Made by a program: the position numbers and the translations under genes
Shown here: piece by piece, positions 25,596 to 34,174 of the stretch
How the letters are laid out: every line of letters starts with the position of its first letter
Position numbering within the stretch: the stretch's first letter is position 1
Notes under the pieces: generated by a model
The model's database searches: none
Told to the model about the DNA's origin: nothing
Seen by the model: the letters and a program-made list of their open reading frames with translations, nothing else
NCBI RefSeq assembly: GCF_001421535.1
Contig: NZ_LMKN01000001.1
Span: 1,054,001 to 1,118,000, forward strand
Length of the DNA: 64,000 nt
Direction: 5' to 3'
Source: Sphingomonas sp. Leaf20
GTDB lineage: Bacteria; Pseudomonadota; Alphaproteobacteria; Sphingomonadales; Sphingomonadaceae

Positions 25596-26885
25596 TCAGT
25601 CCGAGAACGGATCGCGGACGAGGATCGTGTCCGCGCGCTCCGGGCTGGTCGAGACCAGCGCGACCGGGCAGCGGATCAGCTCCTCGATCCGGCGGATATA
25701 CTTGATCGCCTGCGCGGGCAGATCGGCCCAGCTGCGCGCACCCGCCGTCGTTTCCTGCCAGCCTTCCATCGTCTCGTACACCGGTTCGACCAGCGCCTGG
25801 TCGGCCGCATGCGCCGGGAAGTAATCGAGCGTCTCGCCACGCAGGCGATAGCCGGTGCAGATCGACACCGTCTCGAACCCGTCGAGCACGTCGATCTTGG
25901 TCAGCGCGATCCCGGTGATGCCGCCGACCGCCGCCGACTGCCGCACCAGCACCGCATCGAACCAGCCGCAGCGACGCTTGCGCCCGGTGACCGTCCCGAA
26001 CTCATGCCCGCGCACGCCGAGCCGCTCGCCGGTCTCGTTCTCGAGCTCGGTCGGGAACGGGCCCGATCCGACGCGCGTCGTGTACGCCTTGGCGATCCCG
26101 AGCACGAAGCCGACCGCGCTCGGGCCCAGGCCCGAACCGCCCGCCGCAGCGCCCGCGATCGTGTTCGACGAGGTCACGAACGGATAGGTGCCGTGATCGA
26201 CGTCGAGCAGCACGCCCTGCGCGCCCTCGAACAGGATCCGCTTGCCCGCCGACCGCGCGGCGTTGAGATCGCGCCACACGGGCTTGGCGAACGGCAGCAC
26301 GAAACCGGCGATCTCGCGCAGCTCGGCGATCAGCGCCGCACGGTCGATCGGCGGCTCGCCGAAGCCTGCACGCAGCGCGTCGTGATGCGCGGTCAGACGG
26401 TCGAGCTGCGGCCCCAGATCGTCGAGATGCGCCAGATCGCACACGCGGATCGCGCGGCGACCGACCTTGTCCTCATAGGCCGGGCCGATGCCGCGCCGCG
26501 TCGTGCCGATCTTGCCCGCGCCGCTCGCATCCTCGCGCAGACCGTCGAGATCGCGGTGGAACGGCAGGATCAGCGCGCAGGTATCGGCGATGCGCAGCGT
26601 CTCCGGCGTCGCGACGACACCCTGCGCGCCGAGCCGGGCGATCTCGTCCTTGAGCGCCCAGGGATCGAGCACCACGCCGTTGCCGATGAACGACGGCGTG
26701 CCGCGGACGATGCCCGACGGCAGCAGCGACAGCTTGTACACGTTCTCGCCGACGACCAAGGTGTGGCCGGCGTTATGGCCGCCCTGGAACCGCACGACCA
26801 TGTCGGCGCGCTCGGCGAGCCAGTCGACGATCTTGCCCTTGCCTTCGTCGCCCCATTGCGCGCCGATGACTGCTACGTTGGCCAA
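25596..26885 (-). CDS. purA: adenylosuccinate synthetase
   Basis: A 429-residue GTP-dependent enzyme that joins aspartate to IMP on the way to AMP. The N-terminal P-loop [18 protein letters not shown] and the catalytic [10 protein letters not shown] are present. Further family blocks are [40 protein letters not shown] and [10 protein letters not shown], and [16 protein letters not shown] closes the set. It is the last gene of the hisZ-purA pair, starting 30 bp after the hisZ stop. A bidirectional terminator follows it. Confidence 0.97.
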   Translation of the reverse strand: MANVAVIGAQWGDEGKGKIVDWLAERADMVVRFQGGHNAGHTLVVGENVYKLSLLPSGIVRGTPSFIGNGVVLDPWALKDEIARLGAQGVVATPETLRIADTCALILPFHRDLDGLREDASGAGKIGTTRRGIGPAYEDKVGRRAIRVCDLAHLDDLGPQLDRLTAHHDALRAGFGEPPIDRAALIAELREIAGFVLPFAKPVWRDLNAARSAGKRILFEGAQGVLLDVDHGTYPFVTSSNTIAGAAAGGSGLGPSAVGFVLGIAKAYTTRVGSGPFPTELENETGERLGVRGHEFGTVTGRKRRCGWFDAVLVRQSAAVGGITGIALTKIDVLDGFETVSICTGYRLRGETLDYFPAHAADQALVEPVYETMEGWQETTAGARSWADLPAQAIKYIRRIEELIRCPVALVSTSPERADTILVRDPFSD

Positions 26886-26915
26886 ACTCTATCTCCTGAG
26901 GATTACCCGCAGCGC

Positions 26916-28016
26916 CTACAGCGCGCGGGGGCCGCCCGCTACCCATAGATGCGTGCAGACCTGTGCTTCGGGGGTGTCGCCCGCCTCGAGCGCGGCGACG
27001 GTGACCCAGCCCTGCGCGCGCATCGCCGCGCCTTCGCTGGCGGGCGTGCCGAACGGCAGGAACAGCCGGCGGCGATCGACGCTCGCGGTGCGCCCGACCA
27101 GCGCATCGGCATAGAGCGAGAAGCCGGTCGCGGCTTCCTCCGCGCCCGTCTCGTGGACGATCGTGTACGTCCCGCCCCGCCCGACTTCGCGCGTGCTGCC
27201 ATCGGCGAACAGCGAGAAGCCGAGCCAGCTCTGATATTCGAACCCGTGCCGCTCGGTCGGATCGAGCGTCAGCGCGACGCGCCCGTCGATCGCCTCGGCG
27301 ATTCGCGACAGGGCATCGAGCCGCGAGGCGAGCGCACCGCTCGTGTCGAACGCGCGCAACCGCTCCATCGCCAGCGCGAACGGCCCGGCGGCCTCGATCA
27401 GCGGAAGGTAGGCAGGCGCGAGCGCGGCGACCGAACCGGCATCCTTCGCATCGAGCCGGTCGCGCAGCGTCGCGACCTGCTCGGGCGTAACGGGCAGCGG
27501 GCCGGCGGCGAGCGTCGGCACCAGGTCGGGCAGCGTGAAGTCGATCGACGCGCCGGTGACGTCGGCGGCGGTGATCATGTCGACCGCGACCGCGACAAGT
27601 TCCTGCGCCGCGGCGACCGAATCGAGCCCGATCAGCTCGCAGCCGATCTGCCGCGTCTCGCGCGCGGGCGCGAGCTGCGACGCGCGCAGTTTGAGCACCG
27701 ATCCGGCATAGCTCAGCCGCACCGGCCGCGGGTGATGCCCCATGCGGGTGGCGGCGATCCGCGCGACCTGCGCGGTGATGTCGGGGCGGATCGCGAGCGT
27801 GCGCTGCGACACCGGATCAACGAACCGCACCGCGTCATGCAGCCCGCCCGCCTTCAGCCGCATCTCGAGCCCATCGGCGAATTCGGCGAGCGGCGGATCG
27901 ACACGCTCGTAGCCGTGGAGGCGTGCAGCCTCGAGCACATGGGCTTCCAGTGCCGCCGCCGAATCGGCGAAGGGCGGCAGGCGATCTCTAAATCCCTCGG
28001 GGAGCAAAGCAGTCAT
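26916..28016 (-). CDS. hisZ: ATP phosphoribosyltransferase regulatory subunit
   Basis: A 366-residue protein resembling histidyl-tRNA synthetase without its anticodon domain. It partners short-form HisG in the first step of histidine synthesis. Visible blocks are PEGFRDRLPP at the N-terminus, GYERVDPPLAEFAD, RFVDPVSQRTLAIRPDITAQ, RLSYAGSVLK and RETRQIGCELIG. The glycine-rich VGRGGTYT lies near the C-terminus. I chose the ATG at 28016 because upstream in-frame residues overlap the DUF559 gene. Its start overlaps the stop of that gene (ATGA). HisG is not in the window. Confidence 0.88.
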   Translation of the reverse strand: MTALLPEGFRDRLPPFADSAAALEAHVLEAARLHGYERVDPPLAEFADGLEMRLKAGGLHDAVRFVDPVSQRTLAIRPDITAQVARIAATRMGHHPRPVRLSYAGSVLKLRASQLAPARETRQIGCELIGLDSVAAAQELVAVAVDMITAADVTGASIDFTLPDLVPTLAAGPLPVTPEQVATLRDRLDAKDAGSVAALAPAYLPLIEAAGPFALAMERLRAFDTSGALASRLDALSRIAEAIDGRVALTLDPTERHGFEYQSWLGFSLFADGSTREVGRGGTYTIVHETGAEEAATGFSLYADALVGRTASVDRRRLFLPFGTPASEGAAMRAQGWVTVAALEAGDTPEAQVCTHLWVAGGPRAL

Positions 28017-28375
28017 TGTATCAAGTCCACGCGTGTCACAAGTGCATCGCCGAGCACCTGCAAAACGCCTTCGAGATTTGTCATCACATCGGTATTGGCG
28101 AAACGGATCACCCGATATCCCTGCTCTTCCAGCCACGCCGTCCTGCGGGCGTCGCGTGCTTGATCGGTGTGCGTATCGCCGTCAAGCTCGACGACCAGCA
28201 TGTGCGAACGCGCGACGAAGTCCGCGATAAACGGTCCAATCACGACTTGGCGGGCGAACTTCACGTTCTGGAAGCGTTTGGCGCGAACCTGATGCCAGAA
28301 CCGCATTTCCGGTCCGGTCTGTTCTGACCGCATCGCCTTTGCCCGGCCCAGCATGATGTCGTCGGTTTTCGGCAC
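28013..28375 (-). CDS. DUF559 domain (Vsr-like) endonuclease-like protein, second copy
   Basis: A 120-residue paralogue of the protein at 23580. It shares [47 protein letters not shown] and QGYRVIRFANTDVM, so the same acidic residues are kept. Unlike the first copy it has no repeat-encoded tail. It ends within the hisZ start with a four-base overlap. Upstream, on the serA side, lies a CCCTCTCCCC inverted-repeat pair that does not enclose the gene. The role is unknown; expression with hisZ is likely from the overlap. Confidence 0.87.
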   Translation of the reverse strand: MPKTDDIMLGRAKAMRSEQTGPEMRFWHQVRAKRFQNVKFARQVVIGPFIADFVARSHMLVVELDGDTHTDQARDARRTAWLEEQGYRVIRFANTDVMTNLEGVLQVLGDALVTRVDLIQ

Positions 28376-28379
28376 TGCT

Positions 28380-28478
28380 CCCTCTCCCCTTTGGGGAGAG
28401 GGCCGGGGAGAGGGGCCGCCCCAAAAGCCATCTCGCGGTACTACCCCTCTCCCCTACCCTCTCCCCAGGGGGAGAGGG
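28380..28478. repeat. inverted repeat of the CCCTCTCCCC family, between serA and a DUF559 gene
   Basis: The left arm (28380-28416) starts CCCTCTCCCCTTTGGGGAGA and the right arm (28443-28478) is nearly its reverse complement, ending CCAGGGGGAGAGGG. The arms are only about 26 bp apart. They belong to the same family as the arms at 23520 and 23929 and the pair at 33230. The right arm ends eight bases from the serA stop, so it could also shape the end of the serA transcript. Confidence 0.85.
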
Positions 28479-28485
28479 AGTCTTA

Positions 28486-30063
28486 TCAGAAGTTCAGACC
28501 CATCGCGGTCTTCACCCCCGGCAGCGCGCGGACCTTCGTCAGCAGTTCCGGCGTCACCGCCTCGTCGACCGACAGCAACAGCACCGCCTCGCCGCCCGCC
28601 TGGCGGCGGCCGAGATGGAACGTGCCGATATTGACCCCCGCCTCGCCGAGCGCCGTCCCGAGACGCCCGATGAACCCCGGCGCATCCTCGTTGACGACAT
28701 AGAGCATCGGCCCCGCCAGATCCGCCTCGATCTTGATCCCGAGCAGCTCGACCAGACGCGGCGCCGAATCGCCGAACAGCGTGCCCGCGACCGACCGCTC
28801 ACCATCCTCGGTCTTGACCGACACGCGCAGCAGCGTGTGGTAATCCGCCTCGCGCTCGGTCCGCACCTCGCGCACCTCGAGCCCGCGCTCGCGCGCCAGC
28901 ACGGGTGCGTTGACCATGTTGACGGTCGCCGTCTGCGTCTGGAGATACCCCGCCAGCACCGCGCTGACGATCGGCTTGGCGTTCAGATCCGCCGCCGCGC
29001 CCTCGGTATGCACCGAGATCCGCGACACCGCGCCGTGCGTCAGCTGGCCGACGAGCGAGCCGAGCTTCTCCGCCAGCGCCATGTACGGCTTGAGCTTGGG
29101 CGCTTCCTCGGCGGACAGCGACGGCATGTTGAGCGCGTTGGTGACGCCGCCCGACATCAGGAAATCGGCCATCTGCTCGGCGACCTGGATCGCGACATTG
29201 ACCTGCGCCTCGGTCGTCGACGCGCCGAGATGCGGCGTGCTGATGAAGTTGGGCGTGTTGAACAAGGGCGAGGCCTTGGCGGGCTCCTCGACGAACACGT
29301 CGAGCGCAGCGCCGCCGACCTGCCCCGAATCGAGCGCGGCCTTGAGCGCGACCTCGTCGATCAGCCCGCCGCGCGCGCAGTTGATGATCCGCACGCCTTT
29401 CTTGGTCTTGGCGAGCGCGTCGGCCGAGAGGATGTTGCGCGTCTGGTCGGTCAACGGCGTGTGCAGCGTGATGAAGTCGGCACGTGCGAGCAGCTCGTCG
29501 AGCGTGACCTTCTCGACACCCATCTCGATCGCGCGCTCGGGCGTCAGGAACGGATCGAACGCGACGACCTTCATCTTGAGCCCGCGCGCGCGGTCGGCGA
29601 CGATCGAGCCGATATTGCCCGCGCCGATCAGGCCGAGCGTCTTCGACGTCAGCTCGACGCCCATGAAGCGGTTCTTTTCCCACTTGCCCGCCTGCGTCGA
29701 GGCGTCGGCCTCGGGCAGCTGGCGCGCGAGCGCGAACATCAGCGCGATCGCGTGCTCGGCGGTGGTGATCGAATTGCCGAACGGCGTGTTCATCACGACG
29801 ACGCCCTTGGCCGAGGCGGCGGGGATGTCGACGTTATCGACGCCGATGCCCGCGCGGCCGACGACCTTCAAATTGGTCGCGTGCTCGAGGATCTCCTTGG
29901 TGACCTTGGTCGAGCTGCGGATCGCGAGGCCGTCATAGTCGCCGATCATCGCCATCAGCTCTTGCGGAGTCTTGCCGGTGATCTCGTCGACCTCGACGCC
30001 GCGCTCGCGGAAGATCTGCGCGGCGCGGGGATCCATTTTGTCGGAAATGAGGACTTTTGGCAT
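28486..30063 (-). CDS. serA: D-3-phosphoglycerate dehydrogenase
   Basis: A 525-residue enzyme, the first committed step of serine synthesis. This is the long form: substrate-binding domain, NAD domain with GLIGAGNIGSIVADRARGLK, catalytic His in STPHLGASTTEA, an intervening allosteric-type domain, and a C-terminal ACT domain (NEDAPGFIGRLGTALGEAGV) that may sense serine. I chose the ATG at 30063 (MPKVLISDKMD) because the 42 upstream in-frame residues are encoded partly by a repeat. serC lies upstream on the same strand, with the paired palindrome between. Confidence 0.96.
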   Translation of the reverse strand: MPKVLISDKMDPRAAQIFRERGVEVDEITGKTPQELMAMIGDYDGLAIRSSTKVTKEILEHATNLKVVGRAGIGVDNVDIPAASAKGVVVMNTPFGNSITTAEHAIALMFALARQLPEADASTQAGKWEKNRFMGVELTSKTLGLIGAGNIGSIVADRARGLKMKVVAFDPFLTPERAIEMGVEKVTLDELLARADFITLHTPLTDQTRNILSADALAKTKKGVRIINCARGGLIDEVALKAALDSGQVGGAALDVFVEEPAKASPLFNTPNFISTPHLGASTTEAQVNVAIQVAEQMADFLMSGGVTNALNMPSLSAEEAPKLKPYMALAEKLGSLVGQLTHGAVSRISVHTEGAAADLNAKPIVSAVLAGYLQTQTATVNMVNAPVLARERGLEVREVRTEREADYHTLLRVSVKTEDGERSVAGTLFGDSAPRLVELLGIKIEADLAGPMLYVVNEDAPGFIGRLGTALGEAGVNIGTFHLGRRQAGGEAVLLLSVDEAVTPELLTKVRALPGVKTAMGLNF

Positions 30064-30122
30064 GGGATTGCTCCTGGGAATTCGGGGAATGGGAAATACC
30101 TTCCCCTCACCTCTCCCATTTC

Positions 30123-30215
30123 CGTCACCCCGGCGGACGCCGGGGCCCATGGTTTCGGTCCGCGTCATGAGCGGATGCTCCGTGTCCATGGGTCCCGGCG
30201 TTCGCCGGGATGACG
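30123..30215. repeat. paired palindromic repeat (copy C), between serC and serA
   Basis: The left arm begins CGTCACCCCGGCGGACGCCG (30123) and continues through GGGGCCCATGG. The right arm begins CCATGGGTCCCGGCGTTCGC and ends GGGATGACG (30215). The two are imperfect inverted copies with self-complementary cores (CCGGCG..CGCCGG). Architecture is the same as at 14517 and 62194, with a slightly longer spacer. The pair lies in the 184-bp serC-serA gap and may modulate read-through or mRNA decay. Confidence 0.82.
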
Positions 30216-30247
30216 GAGAGGGGGGTGAGAGAGCCGGCTAGGCTAGA

Positions 30248-31402
30248 TCAACCCGCCCTGGCGGTCGCGTAGGCCCAGTCGAGCCAGGGGCCGAGCGCCA
30301 TGATATCGGCGGTGTCGACGGTCGCGCCGCACCAGATCCGCAGGCCCGGCGGTGCATCACGATAGCCGGCGACGTCATACGCAGCGCCCGCCTTCTCGAG
30401 CGCGGCGGCCATCGCCTTGATCATCGCCTCGTCCGCACCCTCGACCGTCAGGCAGACGCTCGTCTTCGAGCGCGTCGCCGGATCGGCCGCGAGATGGCCG
30501 AGCCAGTCACGCTCCGCCACGATCGTGTCCAGCGCCGCCGCATTCGCGTCAGACCGCGCGATCAGCCCGTCCTCGCCGAGCGACTTCGCCCATTCGAGGC
30601 TGAAGATCGCGTCCTCGACGGCCAGCATCGACGGCGTGTTGATCGTCTCGCCCTTGAACACGCCCTCGGACAGCTTGCCCTTCGAAACGAGGCGGAACAC
30701 CTTGGGCAGCGGCCAGGCGGGGGTGTAGCTCTCGAGCCGCTCGACCGCGCGCGGGCCGAGGATCAGCACGCCGTGCGCGCCCTCGCCGCCGAGGACCTTC
30801 TGCCACGAGAAGGTCGCGACATCGATCTTGGTCCAGTCGATGTCGTACGCGAACACGCCCGACGTCGCATCGGCGAACGACAGGCCCTCACGGTCGTCGG
30901 GGATCCAGTCCGCGTTGGGCACGCGCACGCCACTGGTGGTACCGTTCCAGGTGAACAGCACGTCGTTCGACCAGTCGACCGAGTCCAGATCGGGGATCTG
31001 GCCGTAATCGGCGCGGATCACATTGGGGTCAATCTTGAGCTGCTTGACCGCGTCGGTCACCCAGCCCTCGCCGAAGCTTTCCCAGGCGAGCGCGGTCACC
31101 GGACGCGCGCCCAGCATCGTCCACATCGCCATCTCGTACGCGCCGGTGTCGGAGCCGGGGACGATGCCGATGCGGTGCGTGCTCGGAAGCTTCAGCAGTT
31201 CGCGCATCAGGTCGATGCTGTACTGGAGGCGGGTCTTGCCGATCTTCGAGCGATGCGAGCGACCGAGCGAATCAGTGGCGAGCTTGTCCGCGGACCAGCC
31301 CGGAGGCTTCGCGCAGGGACCGCTGGAGAAAAAGGGGCGTGCCGGCTTGGTCGCAGGCAGCGCAGGCGCACCTGTGGCGGTGGCGTAGGTCGTATCAGTC
31401 AT
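30248..31402 (-). CDS. serC: phosphoserine aminotransferase
   Basis: A 384-residue PLP enzyme converting 3-phosphohydroxypyruvate to phosphoserine, the step after SerA. It is of the alphaproteobacterial type: ARPFFSSGPCAKPPGWS at the N-terminus, GRSHRSKIGKTRL, GIVPGSDTGAYEMAMW and FTWNGTTSGVRVP. The PLP lysine is in FSWQKVLGGEGAHGV. I chose the ATG at 31402, preceded by GAGGAGAGATAC, over an ATG 61 codons upstream in a non-conserved stretch. It forms a pathway unit with serA. Confidence 0.95.
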   Translation of the reverse strand: MTDTTYATATGAPALPATKPARPFFSSGPCAKPPGWSADKLATDSLGRSHRSKIGKTRLQYSIDLMRELLKLPSTHRIGIVPGSDTGAYEMAMWTMLGARPVTALAWESFGEGWVTDAVKQLKIDPNVIRADYGQIPDLDSVDWSNDVLFTWNGTTSGVRVPNADWIPDDREGLSFADATSGVFAYDIDWTKIDVATFSWQKVLGGEGAHGVLILGPRAVERLESYTPAWPLPKVFRLVSKGKLSEGVFKGETINTPSMLAVEDAIFSLEWAKSLGEDGLIARSDANAAALDTIVAERDWLGHLAADPATRSKTSVCLTVEGADEAMIKAMAAALEKAGAAYDVAGYRDAPPGLRIWCGATVDTADIMALGPWLDWAYATARAG

Positions 31403-31635
31403 GTATCTCTCCTCACAGAGAGCACGCGCGGCGTTGGGACCGCGTGGCCCGTTGCCGGCCCTAACGACGTGGCGGTGCGAGTCAACCATGTCCGCGCATA
31501 CGTGCCCCGTCCCCACGCTCCTCCGTTCGCCCCGAGCGACGTCGAAGCGCAGCGCCGCCCACGCGCACGCCTCGACTCGCCGCAACGCCGCCCCGCGCCG
31601 CGTGACAAGCCGGCGCGGCGCGGGGATGATGGCCC
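31403..31635. other. divergent intergenic region between serC and the extensin-like gene
   Basis: 233 bp without a supportable gene. It must contain the serC promoter and leader (minus strand) and the promoter of the lipoprotein gene (plus strand). A short hairpin just before serC (CTCTCTGTGAGGAGAG on the minus strand) overlaps the ribosome-binding site and might affect initiation. I cannot assign a known leader RNA here from sequence alone. Confidence 0.3.
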
Positions 31636-32289
31636 ATGTACCGCGTCCTTTACCCTCTCCTGCTCACGATCATGCTCGCCGCCTGCGGGCGCGCCGATCG
31701 CCCCGCCGCGCCGCAACAGACCCGCCCCAACCTCTCGGTCCCGAGCAACCGCGAGACCGCGCAATGCCTCGCCGACCTGCGCCAGCTCCGCGTCTCGTTC
31801 CAGCTGCTGCCTGATCGCGAGACCGGCCCCGGTTGCGGCCTGGCGGGCACCGTCAAGCTCGTCGATATCGGCGTCCCCGTCGCCAATCTCACCGCGGTGC
31901 GCTGCGGCGCGGCGCGCGCGCTGATCGGCTGGACGCGCAACGCGGTCGCGCCCGCCGCCTATCAGATGCTCGGCAGCGAACTCGCGCGGATCGACAGCAT
32001 GGGCAGCTATGCGTGCCGCAACGTCGTCGGCTCGGCGCGCAACCTGAGCCGCCGTTCGGGCCACGCGATCGCCAACGCGGTCGATATCGGCGGGTTCGTG
32101 CTGAAGGACGGGCGGCGGATCAGCGTCCTCAACGACTGGAGTTCGCCCGATCCGCAGGTTCGGCAGTTCCTCCAGACGATCCGCGCCTCGGCGTGCAAGC
32201 GGTTCGGCACCGTACTCAGCCCCGACTATAACGCCGCGCATCGCAATCACCTTCATCTGGAGGACGATCGCGCGAATTTCTGCCGCTAG
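31636..32289 (+). CDS. extensin-like C-terminal domain lipoprotein
   Basis: A 217-residue probable lipoprotein with lipobox LAAC (Cys17). The rest is an extensin-like C-terminal domain (PF06904): QCLADLRQLRVSF, the GCGLAGTVKL motif and the pair SGHAIANAVDIGGF and HRNHLHLE. The last two resemble the zinc-binding His/Asp sites of D-Ala-D-Ala carboxypeptidases of the M15/VanY fold. A cell-wall peptidase role is plausible but unproven. It is divergent from serC. Confidence 0.86.
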   Translation: MYRVLYPLLLTIMLAACGRADRPAAPQQTRPNLSVPSNRETAQCLADLRQLRVSFQLLPDRETGPGCGLAGTVKLVDIGVPVANLTAVRCGAARALIGWTRNAVAPAAYQMLGSELARIDSMGSYACRNVVGSARNLSRRSGHAIANAVDIGGFVLKDGRRISVLNDWSSPDPQVRQFLQTIRASACKRFGTVLSPDYNAAHRNHLHLEDDRANFCR

Positions 32290-32335
32290 TACACCGGTCT
32301 AGCCCTGCGCGCGGCTTTCGACTAAATCCGCCGAA

Positions 32336-33220
32336 ATGACAGATACCCGCATTCCCTCACGCGTTTTCGCGAACGCCAGCCAGGACGCTGAAACCGCCCG
32401 CGACATCACGTCCACGCCGCAGACGCAGCATCCGCATTACCGCCTCGCCTTCCAGGACATGGACTTCCTGCTCCGCGAGGACCTCCGTCCGGTGCGGTTC
32501 CAGCTCGAGCTGCTCAAGACCGAACTGGTGCTCGAGGAAGCGAAGATCGCCTCGACCTTCGTCTTCTACGGCTCCGCCCGCATCCCCGAGCCTGCCAAGG
32601 CGCAGGCGCTGCTCGAACTCGCGACCGACGAAAAGTCGAAGAAGATCGCCGAGCGGCTGGTCGAGAAGTCGAAATATTACGACGTCGCGCGCGAGCTCGC
32701 CGCCAAGGTCAGCGTCCTGCCCCGCGACGAGCGTGGCTGGCGGCAGTTCGTCGTGTGCTCGGGCGGTGGTCCGTCGATCATGGAGGCGGCGAACCGCGGC
32801 GCGACCGATGTCGGCGCCGAATCGATCGGGCTCAACATCGTCCTGCCGCACGAGCAGGCGCCCAACCCCTATGTCACCCCGTCGCTGTCGGTGCAGTTCC
32901 ACTATTTTGCGCTGCGCAAGATGCACTTCCTGCTCCACGCGCGCGCGCTCGCGGCGTTCCCGGGCGGATTCGGCACGTTCGACGAGCTGTTCGAGCTGCT
33001 GACGCTGATCCAGACGGGCAAGATCCAGCCGATCCCCGTGCTGCTGTTCGGTCGCCAGTTCTGGGAGCGCGTGGTGAATTTCGACGCATTGGTCGAGGAA
33101 GGCGTGGTCAGCGAGAAGGACCTGTCGATCTTCCGCTATGTCGAGACCGCCGACGAGGCGTGGGACGCCGTCCAGTCCTTCTACCGCGAACGTGCCGCAA
33201 ACGAGGCAGCAGAAGCCTGA
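32336..33220 (+). CDS. LOG family protein (TIGR00730)
   Basis: A 294-residue Rossmann-like protein of the LOG/TIGR00730 family. Some members are cytokinin-activating phosphoribohydrolases that release the base from nucleoside monophosphates. Motifs are FVFYGSARIP, VVCSGGGPSIMEAANRGA and the family-defining PGGFGTFDELFELL. An N-terminal extension of about 75 residues precedes the core, so it belongs to the longer proteobacterial type. The natural substrate is not known. A repeat pair follows, between it and the convergent cytochrome gene. Confidence 0.9.
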   Translation: MTDTRIPSRVFANASQDAETARDITSTPQTQHPHYRLAFQDMDFLLREDLRPVRFQLELLKTELVLEEAKIASTFVFYGSARIPEPAKAQALLELATDEKSKKIAERLVEKSKYYDVARELAAKVSVLPRDERGWRQFVVCSGGGPSIMEAANRGATDVGAESIGLNIVLPHEQAPNPYVTPSLSVQFHYFALRKMHFLLHARALAAFPGGFGTFDELFELLTLIQTGKIQPIPVLLFGRQFWERVVNFDALVEEGVVSEKDLSIFRYVETADEAWDAVQSFYRERAANEAAEA

Positions 33221-33229
33221 CACTCTGCC

Positions 33230-33330
33230 CCCTCTCCCCTCGGGGGAGAGGGCCGGGGTGAGGGGCCGCCAAACAGCGCAGCGCCTCGGAAAAGCCCCTC
33301 ACCCCAACCCTCTCCCCACAGGGGAGAGGG
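33230..33330. repeat. inverted repeat of the CCCTCTCCCC family, between LOG and cytochrome c genes
   Basis: Arms 33230-33266 (starting CCCTCTCCCCTCGGGGGAGA) and 33294-33330 (ending CCACAGGGGAGAGGG) are inverted copies of each other over about 37 bp, separated by 27 bp. Each arm holds a small internal hairpin. It lies between two convergent genes, where it could end both transcripts. The sequence matches the family at 28380 and the arms at 23520 and 23929. Confidence 0.88.
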
Positions 33331-33341
33331 AGCAGAGAGGA

Positions 33342-34055
33342 TTACTGTTCCGTCCGCGCACCCTTGCGCGCAGCTTCCGGATCGACCGAGGGCGCACCCG
33401 ACGCCGCCGTCCCCGTATTCGCGATATCCGCGGTATCCGCACCGTTCTCGGCCGCAGCCTCCGCGGCATTCGCGGTGGCGGGCTGATCGGCCCCCTCGGC
33501 CGCGGGCGCCCCGGCGGCAGGCGCCGCGGGCAGTGGCAGGTTCGATCCCTGCTGGTTGAGATACAGGATCACGTTCGCGCGGTCCTGCGCGTTGCCGAGA
33601 CCCGCAAAGGTCATCTTGGTGCCCGCTGCGAACTTGCGCGGGCTGGTCAGCCACGCGTTCATCTTGTCGAAGTCCCAGGTGCCGCCGACGCCCTTCAGCG
33701 CGTCGGTAAAGGCAAAGCCGCCCTTGCCCTGGCCGATCCCCTCGCCCATCGTCCCGTACAGGTTCGGGCCGATCCCGTTCGCGCCCCCCTGGTTGATCGT
33801 GTGGCATGCGGCGCACTTCTTGAAGACCTCGGCGCCCTTGGCGGCATCGGCGGTCGGCAGCAGCGACGCGATCGCCACGTCGGGGGCTCCACCACCCGCG
33901 CCCTCCTCGACGACGCCCTCGATCGCATAGCCCATCTTCTCGGGCCGCTCGCCGTGGAACAGCATGCCCCCTACGATCGACAGCCCGAGCGCCGCACCAC
34001 AACCTGCGAGCACCCAACCGGCGATCGTATTGGTCCTGTCGTCCATAATGCGCAT
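33342..34055 (-). CDS. membrane-anchored class I cytochrome c
   Basis: A 237-residue electron carrier. An uncleaved N-terminal membrane segment (IAGWVLAGCGAALGLSIVGG) holds it to the periplasmic face. The haem site CAACH is at 81-85 and the Met ligand lies in GTKMTFAGL, as in the CycM/c552-type cytochromes. The last 60 or so residues are an Ala-rich, acidic tail (PAAPAAGAPAAEGADQPA). It may pass electrons from the bc1 complex to a terminal oxidase. An ATG three codons in (34046) is an alternative start. It is divergent from pheA. Confidence 0.9.
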   Translation of the reverse strand: MRIMDDRTNTIAGWVLAGCGAALGLSIVGGMLFHGERPEKMGYAIEGVVEEGAGGGAPDVAIASLLPTADAAKGAEVFKKCAACHTINQGGANGIGPNLYGTMGEGIGQGKGGFAFTDALKGVGGTWDFDKMNAWLTSPRKFAAGTKMTFAGLGNAQDRANVILYLNQQGSNLPLPAAPAAGAPAAEGADQPATANAAEAAAENGADTADIANTGTAASGAPSVDPEAARKGARTEQ

Positions 34056-34174
34056 CCGCCCCTGTTAGGTTTGGCACTGCCATAGAAAAGCCTGGCCCTG
34101 ATCGCAAGCAAACGCTGCCCCAGGGCTTTCGACGCGCTTGCCCGCACGCGCCGCGCTGGCTACGCGGCGCACCC

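Noticed and set aside
31403-31500. Known leader RNA or riboswitch upstream of serC
   Set aside because: A serC-associated leader motif exists in some alphaproteobacteria, but I could not match its structure here beyond one short hairpin.
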